Shown here: positions 35,967 through 44,743 of the stretch, one piece after another
How positions within the stretch are numbered: the stretch's first letter is position 1
Layout: each line of letters starts with the position of its first letter
Assembly: GCF_900167905.1 (NCBI RefSeq)
Contig: NZ_FUYZ01000001.1
Coordinates: 186,001 to 250,000, forward strand
Direction of reading: 5' to 3'
DNA: 64,000 nucleotides
Origin: Soonwooa buanensis
GTDB taxonomy: Bacteria > Bacteroidota > Bacteroidia > Flavobacteriales > Weeksellaceae
Made by a program: the position numbers and the translations under genes
Notes under the pieces: model-generated
Seen by the model: only the letters and a program-made list of their open reading frames with translations
The model's database searches: none
What the model was told of the DNA's origin: nothing

Positions 35967-37103
35967 ATGAACGAATACATTAAATATAGCTACGATTTGG
36001 AAGAAATTCCAGAACATTTTGACGACTATATCGCAAAAATAAATAAGGATATTGTAGATTACATCCGCAATACACCAGAATTAAGCAATATAAAATACCA
36101 TACCCGAGATGCCCATGCCAACGGTTATGCGGCTCTAAAAGCTGAAGTAGAAATTCTGGATAATTTACCTCCCGAACTTGCACAAGGTATCTATGCAAAA
36201 CCTGGAAAATATGAAGCTGTTGTGCGTTTTTCTAACGGTTCGTCGCGAGTTTTACCCGATAAATTGAGCGGAAATGCACAAGGATTTGCATTAAAAATTT
36301 TTAGTATCGATGGCAAAAAGTTGGCTCCCGGAGAAGAAGATTCGACCAATGTAGATTATAATATGATCAACAATCCTGTATTTTTCTGTAATACGGCTGA
36401 GCATTATGTTTTTATTTCAAAATTGTTTCTTAAACTAACGGATTTCTTCGAAAAAGGAGCTTTAGGAAAATTGGAATTTGCCGCTTTGTGGGTAACTGAA
36501 AACAAAAAAGCATTCCCAAATTTTGAAGCTTTAAAAGAATTGGGTGCTTTAAAAACCTTTGAAAAAATCCCTTCCATCAATAGTTTTCTGTACGAATTTT
36601 ATAGCATGGGCGCAGTACGACATGGCGATTATGTAGCAAAAGTACGTATTGCACCCACCGACCCAACTAAAAATGCCATCACCGATAAAGAAATTGATAT
36701 CGAAAGTGCAGATTGGCCATATAGAAAAGGGATTATCAAGGAAATTGCAAAAAACGATTTAACTTTTGAATTGCAAGTTCAGCTTTGTAAAGATTTAAAG
36801 AAAATGCCGATTAACGACCTTACCGAAGAATGGCCTCAAGAATTATCTCCGTTCCAAACTGTTGCAAAAATTACGATTCCAAAGCAAGAAGTTCCTGACG
36901 ATGGTAATTTTGAGATTATGGAAAATCTTTCTTTCACGCCGTTCCGCACGTTGGAAGAAAATTCACCCATAGGAAATCTTCAAAGAGCAAGACAATCGGC
37001 TTATGTAACTTCATCAACAACTCGACACGACCTAAATCATAAAAAAAGAAAGGAACCTAGCAATCTAAAAGAAGCTTTTGATCCTCAGTTTTACAAATTA
37101 TAA
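35967..37103 (+). CDS. Catalase-related haem protein
   Basis: The 378-residue product belongs to the small catalase-like family related to allene oxide synthase. The distal His is in RDAHANGYAAL (about residues 47-57), followed by the usual RFSNGSS near 89. The proximal pattern RARQSAY (R-x-R-x-x-x-Y) near 340 supplies the axial tyrosine. It is shorter than true catalases and lacks their C-terminal flavodoxin-like part, so it may act on organic or fatty acid hydroperoxides. It sits 19 bases behind the DyP gene and 13 before the dehydrogenase, suggesting a shared peroxide or lipid pathway. Confidence 0.82.
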   Translation: MNEYIKYSYDLEEIPEHFDDYIAKINKDIVDYIRNTPELSNIKYHTRDAHANGYAALKAEVEILDNLPPELAQGIYAKPGKYEAVVRFSNGSSRVLPDKLSGNAQGFALKIFSIDGKKLAPGEEDSTNVDYNMINNPVFFCNTAEHYVFISKLFLKLTDFFEKGALGKLEFAALWVTENKKAFPNFEALKELGALKTFEKIPSINSFLYEFYSMGAVRHGDYVAKVRIAPTDPTKNAITDKEIDIESADWPYRKGIIKEIAKNDLTFELQVQLCKDLKKMPINDLTEEWPQELSPFQTVAKITIPKQEVPDDGNFEIMENLSFTPFRTLEENSPIGNLQRARQSAYVTSSTTRHDLNHKKRKEPSNLKEAFDPQFYKL

Positions 37104-37115
37104 AGAATTAAAAAA

Positions 37116-38924
37116 ATGAATGCAATAAAAAAAGTAACCGTTGCTGGAAGTGGTGTGTTGGGTTTTCAGATTGCCTTCCAAACTGCATTTCACGGTTTTG
37201 ATGTTACGATTTACGATATTAAAGACGAATTTTTGGAAAAAGCAAAAGACAAATTTGATGCACTTGCCGAAAATTATAAAAAAGATCTGAAAGCAACCGA
37301 TGACCAAATTACATCTACAAAGGAAAAATTGCAGTACACTTCCCATCTTGAAGAAGCGTTAAAGGACGCTGATCTTTTGATAGAAGCCATTCCCGAAGAT
37401 ATCGCGATAAAGACAGATTTCTATCAACAAGCTGCAAAATTAGCACCTGAGAAAACTATTTTCGTAAGCAATTCTTCAACGTTGTTGCCGAGCAAATTTG
37501 CTGCTGCAACAGGCCGTCCAGAGCAATTTTTGAATTTGCATTTTGCCAATCAAATTTGGATTAGAAATACGGCGGAAATCATGCCACATCCCAATACAGA
37601 TCCCAAGGTGAAGGAAGAAATTATAGATTTTGCCAAAAATATTGGCATGGTTCCCATTGTTTTGAACAAAGAAGTCCCGGGTTATGTTCTCAATTCTTTG
37701 CTAAATCCTTTCCTAAACGCTGCAATGCAGCTGTGGGTTGGTGATTTTGCTAGTCCACAAACCATTGATCAGACGTGGATGCTTGGCACAGGTTCGCCTT
37801 ATGGCCCCATGGCACTTTATGATATTGTAGGACTTACAACTCCTTATAATATTTATAAAATCCAAGTTGCAAACGGTAAAAAAGAAGATCAGGTGATTTT
37901 GGATAAGTTAAAAACCGAATTTATAGACCAAAATAAATTAGGGGTTTCCACTGGAGAAGGATTTTATAAATATCCGAATCCTGCATGGCAAAGTCCAGAT
38001 TTTTTAAAAGCTCCGAAAGCAGATTTAGACAAGGTTAAAATTAAAAATGTTGTCGTTGCAGGAAGCGGTGTCCTTGGCTATCAAATTGCTGTTCAGGCTG
38101 CTTTTTTCGGTTTTAAAACCACAGTCTATGATATTAATGATGAAGCTTTAGAAAAGGCAAAATCAAGACTGGGCACTTTGACAGAAGAATACAAACAGAA
38201 TCTAAAAGCCACTGATCATCAAATTGAAAATATGAAGGCAAATCTTTCGTATTCCCCCGATTTGAATGAAGCTTTAAAAGATGCCGATCTCTTAATAGAA
38301 GCAGTTCCCGAAAGTTTAGATATCAAAAAAGAATTCTGGGAAAAGGCCGATAAAGCCGCTGGAAAAGAGATGATATTCGCCAGCAATTCCTCTACTTTAC
38401 TTCCTAGTCAGCTGAACCAATTTGTGAGTGATCCTAGGCGATTTTTGAATTTGCATTTTGCGAATCATATTATGGTGCGCAATACCGCTGAGATTATGGG
38501 TTCGGAAGATACCAAACCTGCCATTTTTTCTGAAATTGTGGAATTTGCAAAAGCGATTGGAATGCTTCCGATTGAACTTAAAAAAGAGCGTTCTGGCTAT
38601 GTTTTAGATAGTTTGTTGATTCCACTTTTAATATCAGGTCTTGCACTGTGGGCGAACGATATTGCCGATCCTGCAACCATCGACAAGACGTGGATGATTG
38701 CCACAGGAGCGCCTTTTGGTCCCATGGCGATTTTGGATATCAACGGGATGAACACCAATTATAATGTAGTAAAAAATATACCAGGCGATCTAACGCAAAA
38801 TATCGCAAAAAAAATGAAATCTGAATTAATAGATCAAGGCAAATTAGGACAGCAATCAGGCGAAGGATTTTATAAATATCCTAATCCAGAATGGCAAAAT
38901 CCAAATTTTTTAAAACAGTCATAA
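37116..38924 (+). CDS. Tandem-duplicated 3-hydroxyacyl-CoA dehydrogenase, two copies in one chain
   Basis: This 602-residue protein consists of two nearly complete 3-hydroxyacyl-CoA dehydrogenases: residues ~1-300 and ~306-602. Each has a NAD-binding GSGVLGxQIA, an ADLLIEA(I/V)PE strand, SNSSTLLPS, a catalytic His in LHFANxIxxRNTAEIM, and a C-terminal end reading GEGFYKYPNPxWQ. Both catalytic histidines remain, so both halves may be active, or form an internal dimer, since ordinary family members dimerise. Copies have diverged to roughly half identity by eye, so the duplication is old. Placement after peroxidase genes suggests lipid-derived substrates. Confidence 0.9.
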   Translation: MNAIKKVTVAGSGVLGFQIAFQTAFHGFDVTIYDIKDEFLEKAKDKFDALAENYKKDLKATDDQITSTKEKLQYTSHLEEALKDADLLIEAIPEDIAIKTDFYQQAAKLAPEKTIFVSNSSTLLPSKFAAATGRPEQFLNLHFANQIWIRNTAEIMPHPNTDPKVKEEIIDFAKNIGMVPIVLNKEVPGYVLNSLLNPFLNAAMQLWVGDFASPQTIDQTWMLGTGSPYGPMALYDIVGLTTPYNIYKIQVANGKKEDQVILDKLKTEFIDQNKLGVSTGEGFYKYPNPAWQSPDFLKAPKADLDKVKIKNVVVAGSGVLGYQIAVQAAFFGFKTTVYDINDEALEKAKSRLGTLTEEYKQNLKATDHQIENMKANLSYSPDLNEALKDADLLIEAVPESLDIKKEFWEKADKAAGKEMIFASNSSTLLPSQLNQFVSDPRRFLNLHFANHIMVRNTAEIMGSEDTKPAIFSEIVEFAKAIGMLPIELKKERSGYVLDSLLIPLLISGLALWANDIADPATIDKTWMIATGAPFGPMAILDINGMNTNYNVVKNIPGDLTQNIAKKMKSELIDQGKLGQQSGEGFYKYPNPEWQNPNFLKQS

Positions 38925-38952
38925 AAACCGTACTGAAGTAATGTTGGGTAGA

Positions 38953-39717
38953 TTATTCTTCATCCAGCAACTCAGCATTAATTATTTCGGCACAAATACT
39001 TGGTTTTTCCCATTGTCCATTGTGTCCGCAATCAAGCAAATAAGCTTTAATGTTATCACGTTCTGGCAGTTCGGTAATGGTTTTAACAGCGTTAACAGCA
39101 TTATCGAATCTGCCTTCTATTAAAAGGATTGTTCCATCAAACTTGTCTAAAACCGACTTTCTGTTTGGGCGATCTTTCATACCTTTTTGTGAAGACAAAA
39201 CGCCATCAACATTGGCAGTGTAAGCAATTTCCTTAGCTAATTGTATTTTATTTTTTAAAGTGCGACGTGCTTCGGGACCAAAGAAGTTTGGTATTCCTGC
39301 ATTGGCGTAAGCTTTGTAATTTTCTTCTATTAGTCGTAAGCTTTTTTCGCGGATATTTTTCTTCTCATCATCATCTTCAAAATAAGTCGAAAAAAACAAA
39401 GTAAAACTCTTCAAAAGCTCAGGATATTTTTCAGCAAAAGCCAAACTAATGTAACCTCCCATCGAATGTCCTAACAAATGAAATTTATTTATTTCTAAAT
39501 GGTCTGTCAAATTTTTAATTTCATCAGCAAACAATTCCATAGTTTGGATTTCTGCAATTGGAGCCGATTTTCCAAAGCCAGCAAGATCAACTTTCACCAA
39601 CTGAAAATCATCTGATAAATGTGGAATCATATCATCCCAAATCTCAAGATTCTCCATAAAACCGTGCAACAAGACCAACGTCTCTCTTCCCTTTCCTGAA
39701 ATTTCGTAATGTAACAT
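38953..39717 (-). CDS. Alpha/beta hydrolase
   Basis: The 254-residue protein has the alpha/beta hydrolase fold: oxyanion HGFMENLE near residue 19, nucleophile elbow GHSMGGY with Ser near residue 84, and a late His in LDCGHNGQWEKP near 236. There is no signal peptide. Likely an esterase or MenH-like C-C hydrolase; the substrate is not readable. It converges on the dehydrogenase gene and lies 63 bases behind exbD, separated by exbD's terminator. Confidence 0.88.
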   Translation of the reverse strand: MLHYEISGKGRETLVLLHGFMENLEIWDDMIPHLSDDFQLVKVDLAGFGKSAPIAEIQTMELFADEIKNLTDHLEINKFHLLGHSMGGYISLAFAEKYPELLKSFTLFFSTYFEDDDEKKNIREKSLRLIEENYKAYANAGIPNFFGPEARRTLKNKIQLAKEIAYTANVDGVLSSQKGMKDRPNRKSVLDKFDGTILLIEGRFDNAVNAVKTITELPERDNIKAYLLDCGHNGQWEKPSICAEIINAELLDEE

Positions 39718-39755
39718 ATTTTGTTTTTTCCAAATTTAAACATAATCTCCTAAAC

Positions 39756-39780
39756 AAAAAACCTTGAGAAATTCTCAAGG
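39756..39780 (-). terminator. Rho-independent terminator of exbD
   Basis: On the minus strand CCTTGAG/CTCAAGG (7 bp, extendable) forms a hairpin over 39762-39780 and is followed by a T-run (39756-39761). It starts one base after the exbD stop, so transcription of that gene ends there. Confidence 0.88.
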
Positions 39781-40299
39781 CTATTTTAATTTGTCATCAT
39801 AGATTTTGGTTTCCCAATCTCGCATATCTGCAATACCGTAATGTTGACTTTTCGTAAGCGCCATCTCATCCAGCGCATCCACAAAGTTTTTATAATTAGC
39901 ATCGTCGGTTGGCTTAATAATCACTGTAAAAATACTTGGATTTTTAGCAGCTTTTTTTGCACGTTCAATAAGGTTTGTAAGTCCAAATTTATCAAAAGAC
40001 ACTTCTTTTAATAGATCTGAAGTTAATGATTTTTGATCCAATTGATGATAAAAAACGCGATTATTTTCGCCTAAAATAAGGGTAATCGAATTACTAAGAT
40101 CAATTTCGTTGCCTAGTGATTCTGTCGTTGCCGGAAGACTTAGGTCGACAACATTGGGTTTATTAAAATTAGTCGTAAACATAAAAAAGGAAATCAATAG
40201 AAAACCCAAATCGACCATGGGTGTCATATCCATTTTCACTAGATTTTTTCGACTTCTAACTTTAGAATCCGTCTTTACATTGGGTTGAAAATCTGCCAT
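39781..40299 (-). CDS. ExbD/TolR-family biopolymer transport protein
   Basis: I start it at ATG 40299 (172 residues); 23 upstream in-frame codons lack family likeness. It has a short cytoplasmic N-terminus, one membrane helix (MVDLGFLLISFFMFTTNF) whose Asp is the proton-pathway residue of ExbD/TolR, and a periplasmic domain. Such proteins work with ExbB and TonB to power outer-membrane uptake. No exbB or tonB is adjacent; it stands alone with its own terminator, as often seen in Bacteroidota with several exbD copies. Confidence 0.88.
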   Translation of the reverse strand: MADFQPNVKTDSKVRSRKNLVKMDMTPMVDLGFLLISFFMFTTNFNKPNVVDLSLPATTESLGNEIDLSNSITLILGENNRVFYHQLDQKSLTSDLLKEVSFDKFGLTNLIERAKKAAKNPSIFTVIIKPTDDANYKNFVDALDEMALTKSQHYGIADMRDWETKIYDDKLK

Positions 40300-40470
40300 A
40301 GCTGTAATTTTTAAGATTAAACGATAATTTGATTGAGTCTTGACAAAGGATTTTGTCTTGAAAATCAAAATACAAATTTCGTACCCAATATTAAAATTCG
40401 TTAATCACTACATAATAAATTAATATTTAATTCAATTTATTAACAGTTTTAAAACAAATAATAAAAATAC

Positions 40471-41718
40471 TTAAATTTTTAAAAATCGACGATCTTGTCG
40501 AAGCGGAAATACACCAAGAATTTGATTATTAGAATCTACTAAAACACGAACAGCAGAACGTTCTACAACATTTAGTTTTTCGTCTTTTATAAATTTCGAC
40601 ACTTTCTTTTTACCATTAAAATCTTTTGGTAAGAAAATATCGCCAGTTTCCATTTGTCGCAATTGCAAAGGAAGTTTTATCAAATTAGCATCAAATTCCC
40701 ATTCTGAAAACTTAGAAGTTTCAGGCATTTTTAGAATAACAGAATCAGCTGTTTTAATAATATTTAATTCAAATTCTTCGGATTTTATTTCTTTTTCTAA
40801 ACTTTGAATTAAAAGCTCTTCTCGACCAATTTTAATATGATGAGAATTGGTTGTAAAAAACTTTCCATTTTCGGCTTCAAAGATTTTCTCAATTTCAGTT
40901 CTATTATTAAATCCAAATCGGCTCAAAATCTCATATTTAACAAAATCAGATTGAGCAGCTAATTTAATTTTATCTAAAATTAAAAAGTCAGAATTCTCTT
41001 TTACTAAATTATTAAAAATAAAATCGATTTGCGAATCTATAAAGTCTTTTGACTCTTTAATAATAGAAATTGATGTTTTAAAATTTTCTAGAAAATCTTT
41101 GTTAATCTCATTTAACAAAGGCGTTATTTGATTTCTAATTTTATTTCTGACAAAAATATTCTCAGCATTGGTATAATCTTCGCGATATTCTACATGATTT
41201 TGCTTAGCATAAACTTCAATCTCATCGCGTGAAAATTCTAGCAAAGGGCGGATGATGATTTCTGTCTTTTCAGGAATTCCTTTTAAACCTTTAAGACCAG
41301 CAGCTTTAGAAAGATTGATCACAAAAGTCTCCAATTGGTCATTGAGATGATGCGCTGTAACTAAAAAATCGAGATTGTTTTTTATTAAAATTTCCTTAAA
41401 AAATTTATATCTAATTTCGCGCGCCCAATTCTCAATAGAGTTTTCGGGTTGCTGATCTTTTTCAGAAACATCATAAAGGTGAAATTTTATTTTATTTTTT
41501 TCACACCAAGATTCGACCAAAGTTTGATCCAAGTTAGAATCCTCATTTCTAAGATGATAGTTAACATGAGCGACTTCAAAATCAAGTTGCCATTGGTGGC
41601 ACAAATCCAGCAAAACCATAGAGTCAACTCCTCCGCTAACTGCTAAAAGGAATGTTTTTTGATGCGCTTGTGGAAGTAACTTCTCTAGAGAGGCGCCAAA
41701 AGTAAAGGAACTAAGCAA
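40471..41718 (-). CDS. tilS: tRNA(Ile)-lysidine synthase TilS
   Basis: TilS modifies C34 of the minor tRNA-Ile (CAU anticodon) to lysidine, an essential step in AUA decoding. The PP-loop SGGVDS is at residues 27-32. HHLNDQLET near 120 and the C-terminal TilS domain (LRQMETGDIFLP near 355) are present. The only start that gives the usual ~20 residues before the PP-loop is a TTG at 41718; an in-frame stop lies a few codons upstream. A -7 box on the minus strand (41751-41758) is at a suitable distance. Confidence 0.94.
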   Translation of the reverse strand: MLSSFTFGASLEKLLPQAHQKTFLLAVSGGVDSMVLLDLCHQWQLDFEVAHVNYHLRNEDSNLDQTLVESWCEKNKIKFHLYDVSEKDQQPENSIENWAREIRYKFFKEILIKNNLDFLVTAHHLNDQLETFVINLSKAAGLKGLKGIPEKTEIIIRPLLEFSRDEIEVYAKQNHVEYREDYTNAENIFVRNKIRNQITPLLNEINKDFLENFKTSISIIKESKDFIDSQIDFIFNNLVKENSDFLILDKIKLAAQSDFVKYEILSRFGFNNRTEIEKIFEAENGKFFTTNSHHIKIGREELLIQSLEKEIKSEEFELNIIKTADSVILKMPETSKFSEWEFDANLIKLPLQLRQMETGDIFLPKDFNGKKKVSKFIKDEKLNVVERSAVRVLVDSNNQILGVFPLRQDRRFLKI

Positions 41719-41750
41719 ATTTATTACTAAGTTTTACGTTATAATTATAG

Positions 41751-41758
41751 CAAAGATA
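41751..41758 (-). promoter_or_regulatory. tilS promoter -7 element
   Basis: On the minus strand the sequence is TATCTTTG, a TAnnTTTG match, 32 bases before the TTG start of tilS. It is part of a divergent promoter region shared with the OmpA-like gene. Confidence 0.45.
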
Positions 41759-41781
41759 AGCCTTTATTTAAAAGCATTTTG

Positions 41782-41789
41782 TAAATTTG
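41782..41789 (+). promoter_or_regulatory. OmpA-lipoprotein promoter -7 element
   Basis: TAAATTTG matches TAnnTTTG and lies 22 bases before the ATG of the OmpA-family gene. A -33 TTG at consensus distance is not obvious. Confidence 0.5.
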
Positions 41790-41811
41790 AAAAAATCTAA
41801 AATCATACAGT

Positions 41812-42645
41812 ATGAGATTAATTAAAATTCTAGGTATCGCTGCAATGGCAATTACAGCAACCTCGTGTGTTAGTAAAAAACAATTCGACGCACTGAATCT
41901 TAACTATCAGCAATGTATCAACGACGCAGCCGACAGACAAAGACAAATCCAAGATTTGAATAGCAAAAACTCTGGTCTTCAAAGTCAAAATGACTTGCTA
42001 ATGGGACAAAACAATGCGCTGAAAAGCTCTTTGGATGCTTGTCTTAGCAACTCTGGAAAAAGCTCGACTAACATTGATAAATTGGTTGGCGAGATTAACG
42101 CTTCTAACAAATACATTAAGCAATTAATTTCGACAAACTCTAAAAACGATAGTTTGAACTTGGCTTTATCTAACAAGCTAAAACGATCTTTAGACAATAT
42201 CGCAGATCAAGATGTTGATGTTAAAGTACTTAAAGGTGTGGTAATGATTTCGTTATCAGACAAAATGCTTTACCAAACTGGTAAATTCGAAGTTCTTCCT
42301 GCAGCTCAAGAAGTTCTAGGAAAAGTAGCAAAAGTTATCAACGATTACGATACTTACAGCGTTCTTATCGAAGGTAACACAGATAACGCAACACTTAACA
42401 GCACATCTGTACCGAGAGACAACTGGGATCTATCAGCACTTCGTGGTACTGCGGTTGCAAAAGTTCTTCAGACGCAATTCGGCGTTAATCCTAACAGAAT
42501 CACAGCTGGTGGACGTTCGGAGTACAATCCTAAAACAACTAACGCTTCTGTATCTGGACGTGCTGAGAACCGTAGAACGGAAATCATCATTATGCCTAAG
42601 CTAGACGAGTTTATGAAACTTATGGACATCGCACCGAAGAAATAA
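41812..42645 (+). CDS. OmpA-family peptidoglycan-binding lipoprotein
   Basis: The 277-residue protein has a lipoprotein signal with the Cys at residue 19 (TATSC), then a coiled coil of Gln/Asn/Ser-rich helices (residues ~25-130). The C-terminal OmpA/MotB domain has VLIEGNTDNATL near 180, the NRITAGGRSEYNP stretch near 226 and the peptidoglycan-contact GRAENRRTEI near 248-257. It anchors the outer membrane to the cell wall. A strong terminator follows 25 bases after the stop, so it is monocistronic. Confidence 0.93.
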   Translation: MRLIKILGIAAMAITATSCVSKKQFDALNLNYQQCINDAADRQRQIQDLNSKNSGLQSQNDLLMGQNNALKSSLDACLSNSGKSSTNIDKLVGEINASNKYIKQLISTNSKNDSLNLALSNKLKRSLDNIADQDVDVKVLKGVVMISLSDKMLYQTGKFEVLPAAQEVLGKVAKVINDYDTYSVLIEGNTDNATLNSTSVPRDNWDLSALRGTAVAKVLQTQFGVNPNRITAGGRSEYNPKTTNASVSGRAENRRTEIIIMPKLDEFMKLMDIAPKK

Positions 42646-42670
42646 GCTTACTACAAAGCAATACTAACAA

Positions 42671-42698
42671 AATCCTACAGAATTTCTGTAGGATTTTT
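42671..42698 (+). terminator. Rho-independent terminator of the OmpA lipoprotein gene
   Basis: Arms AATCCTACAG (42671-42680) and CTGTAGGATT (42686-42695) are perfectly complementary around AATTT and run into a T-tract. Confidence 0.92.
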
Positions 42699-42731
42699 AT
42701 TTTCCGTAATTTTGAATAAGAATCTAGAAGA

Positions 42732-43379
42732 ATGAGCTATTTCGAAGAGTTAGACTTACCAATGGATCGCTATCTAGAAGCCAATGCTTCCAGCGAACCC
42801 GAAATCCTAAAAAAACTACGCAAAGAGACTTACCAAAAAACAACGCAACCGCACATGATTTCTGGTTACTTGCAAGGTCGTTTGTTAAGTATTATTTCTA
42901 AAATGATGTCACCCAACAATATCTTAGAAATCGGAACTTTTACGGGATATGCGACTTTATGTTTGGCGGAAGGACTTCCTAAAGATGGCAAAATCTATAC
43001 TTTAGACAAAAACGAAGATCTCGCTTACATTCCTAAAAAGTATTTTGCGGAAAGCGAATTTTCTAATCAAATAGAATTTATTCTTGGTGATGCTCGACAT
43101 GAGATTAAAAACCTAGACGTTACTTGGGATTTGGTGTTTATCGATGCAGATAAAGAAAGTTATCTCGAATATCTCGACTTGATAAAACCAAAACTAAGAT
43201 CTGGCGGTGTCATCTTAATAGACAATGTCCTTTGGTATGGCAAGGTTTTGGAAGAAAATCCTAGCAACAAAGCCACACAGCAGATAAAATTAGTTAATAA
43301 AATTGTCGCAGAAGACCCAGATTTCGAAAACCTAATCTTACCTTTGCGAGACGGTATTCATTTAATCCGAAAAAAATAA
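42732..43379 (+). CDS. SAM-dependent O-methyltransferase
   Basis: The 215-residue protein belongs to the catechol/caffeoyl-CoA-type O-methyltransferase family. Motif I is ILEIGTFTGYATLCLA near residues 62-77, then DWDLVFIDADKESY near 132 and GGVILIDNVLWYG near 155, which hold the metal-binding Asp and Asn. It likely methylates a phenolic or catechol hydroxyl using a divalent metal; the substrate is unknown. Its stop overlaps the start of the next gene by one base. Confidence 0.92.
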   Translation: MSYFEELDLPMDRYLEANASSEPEILKKLRKETYQKTTQPHMISGYLQGRLLSIISKMMSPNNILEIGTFTGYATLCLAEGLPKDGKIYTLDKNEDLAYIPKKYFAESEFSNQIEFILGDARHEIKNLDVTWDLVFIDADKESYLEYLDLIKPKLRSGGVILIDNVLWYGKVLEENPSNKATQQIKLVNKIVAEDPDFENLILPLRDGIHLIRKK

Positions 43380-44095
43380 TGGAACAAGGAGTTTGTAACG
43401 TATCAATAGCACCAATAAGAGCCGAAAATAGTGACCGAAGCGAAATGGTCACGCAGATGCTTTTTGGCGAATCTGCCGACATTTTGGAAGTCAGAAATAA
43501 CTTCACCAAAATCAAAATGCACTACGATGGCTACGAAGGTTGGATGGATACCAAACAAATTACGCCCGTTTCGCCTGAGTTTATCAACAATCGCAAAACT
43601 AATTACATCAAAGAAACTTTCGATGCTGCGGCGACCGAAAGTGGCAATATTCTTTTGTCGCTAGGTTCGGAGGTCACCTACAAAACGCCCGAAGTTGTGC
43701 GTAGTCACGACAAGCGTGAAAGCATCGTTATTTGCGCTAAAGAATTCTTGAATGTGCCGTATTTGTGGGGCGGAAAAAGTTTTTTTGGTTTAGATTGTAG
43801 TGGATTCACGCAGATGATTTACAAAATCCACGGTATCAAAATCCTTCGTGACGCCTCTCAACAAGCCGAAAGTGGCGAGCCTCTAACCTTTCTGGAAGAA
43901 GCTCAGCCAGGCGATCTTGCGTTTTTCGACAACTCGGAAGGGAAAGTTGTCCACGTTGGTATCATTCTCGAAAATCAAAAAATCATCCATGCACACGGCA
44001 AAGTCAGAATCGACGATCTGGACTCGATGGGGATTTTCAATAAAGATCAAAACAAGCACACGCACAAACTACGTTTTATAAAATCTTATTTTTAA
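43379..44095 (+). CDS. NlpC/P60-family (C40) cell wall peptidase
   Basis: The 238-residue product has an N-terminal SH3-like part (residues ~1-70, ending GWMDTKQI) and a C-terminal NlpC/P60 domain. The catalytic Cys is in GLDCSGFTQ near residue 141, the His in VVHVGIIL near 192 and the third polar residue in IIHAHG near 204. Such enzymes cut D-Glu-mDAP bonds of peptidoglycan stem peptides, often in recycling. No signal peptide is visible, which favours a cytoplasmic recycling role as in YkfC-like enzymes, unless export is non-classical. Confidence 0.92.
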   Translation: MEQGVCNVSIAPIRAENSDRSEMVTQMLFGESADILEVRNNFTKIKMHYDGYEGWMDTKQITPVSPEFINNRKTNYIKETFDAAATESGNILLSLGSEVTYKTPEVVRSHDKRESIVICAKEFLNVPYLWGGKSFFGLDCSGFTQMIYKIHGIKILRDASQQAESGEPLTFLEEAQPGDLAFFDNSEGKVVHVGIILENQKIIHAHGKVRIDDLDSMGIFNKDQNKHTHKLRFIKSYF

Positions 44096-44743
44096 AATTA
44101 TTTGGGCGCGCCCCTCACCTCGCCTTTCCCAATGCTCTGGTCAGGCTATTCGCTGCAATCTTTTTGTTCCGAACATTTTCCCTAGCTTACAAAAAGGATT
44201 TCCGCTGCTATCCTTCGCGCAACTTGGTTGTTAGTTGATGGTTCTTGATTCTTGATTCTTGATTCTTGATTCTTGATTCTTGATTCTCGATTCTCGATTC
44301 GTAATTCTTGGCTCTTGGTTCTCGACTCTTGTCTCTTGTCTCTTGTCTTTTAGTCTCTTGTCTCTTAGTCTCTTGTCTCTTGTCTCTTGTCTCTTGTCTC
44401 TTAGTCTCTTGTCTCTTAGTCTCTTGTCTCTTGTCTCTTGTCTCTTGTCTCTTGTCTCTTGTCTCTTGTTTCTTGTCTTTTAGTCAAAACTAATTCATAA
44501 TTCATAATTCATAATTCATAATTCATAATTCATAATTCATAATTCATAAATAAAAGTGCGTGAGCGGTAGAAAGGGCGCGCTTGCAAAGCGCGGTGCACA
44601 GCACCGAAACGAAGTGGAGTCCTGCATGACGCGACCTTTTGCCGATACGGATTTAACAATATTTAACCTCGTCTTCTGGCAAAAGGGCACGCCCAAAAGA
44701 ATATAATTCCGTAAATTTATAGCACTAAAAAATAATATTTACG
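44096..44743. repeat. 648-base composite intergenic repeat region
   Basis: No gene is here. A GC-rich block (44102-44230) starts with the palindrome GGGCGCGCCC and folds through AATCTTTTTGT (44157-44167) against ACAAAAAGGATT (44189-44200). Then come tandem heptamers TTCTTGA (44242-about 44300), tandem TCTTGTC heptamers with TCTTAGTC variants (about 44325-44484), and octamers AATTCATA (44491-44548). A second GC-rich block has stems CGCGCTT/AAGCGCG (44577-44593), CGGTGC/GCACCG (44592-44606) and CCTTTTGCC/GGCAAAAGG (44635-44686). Low-complexity Ser/Leu ORFs here are not genes. The GC-rich blocks resemble dispersed intergenic elements I recall from Flavobacteriia. Confidence 0.8.

Noticed and set aside
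44280-44493. Ser/Leu-rich ORFs of 61 and 67 residues
   Set aside because: They are translations of the heptamer repeat in two frames; low complexity and no start signals.
44242-44548. CRISPR-like array
   Set aside because: Units are 7-8 bases in uninterrupted tandem with no spacers and no cas genes; it is a microsatellite.
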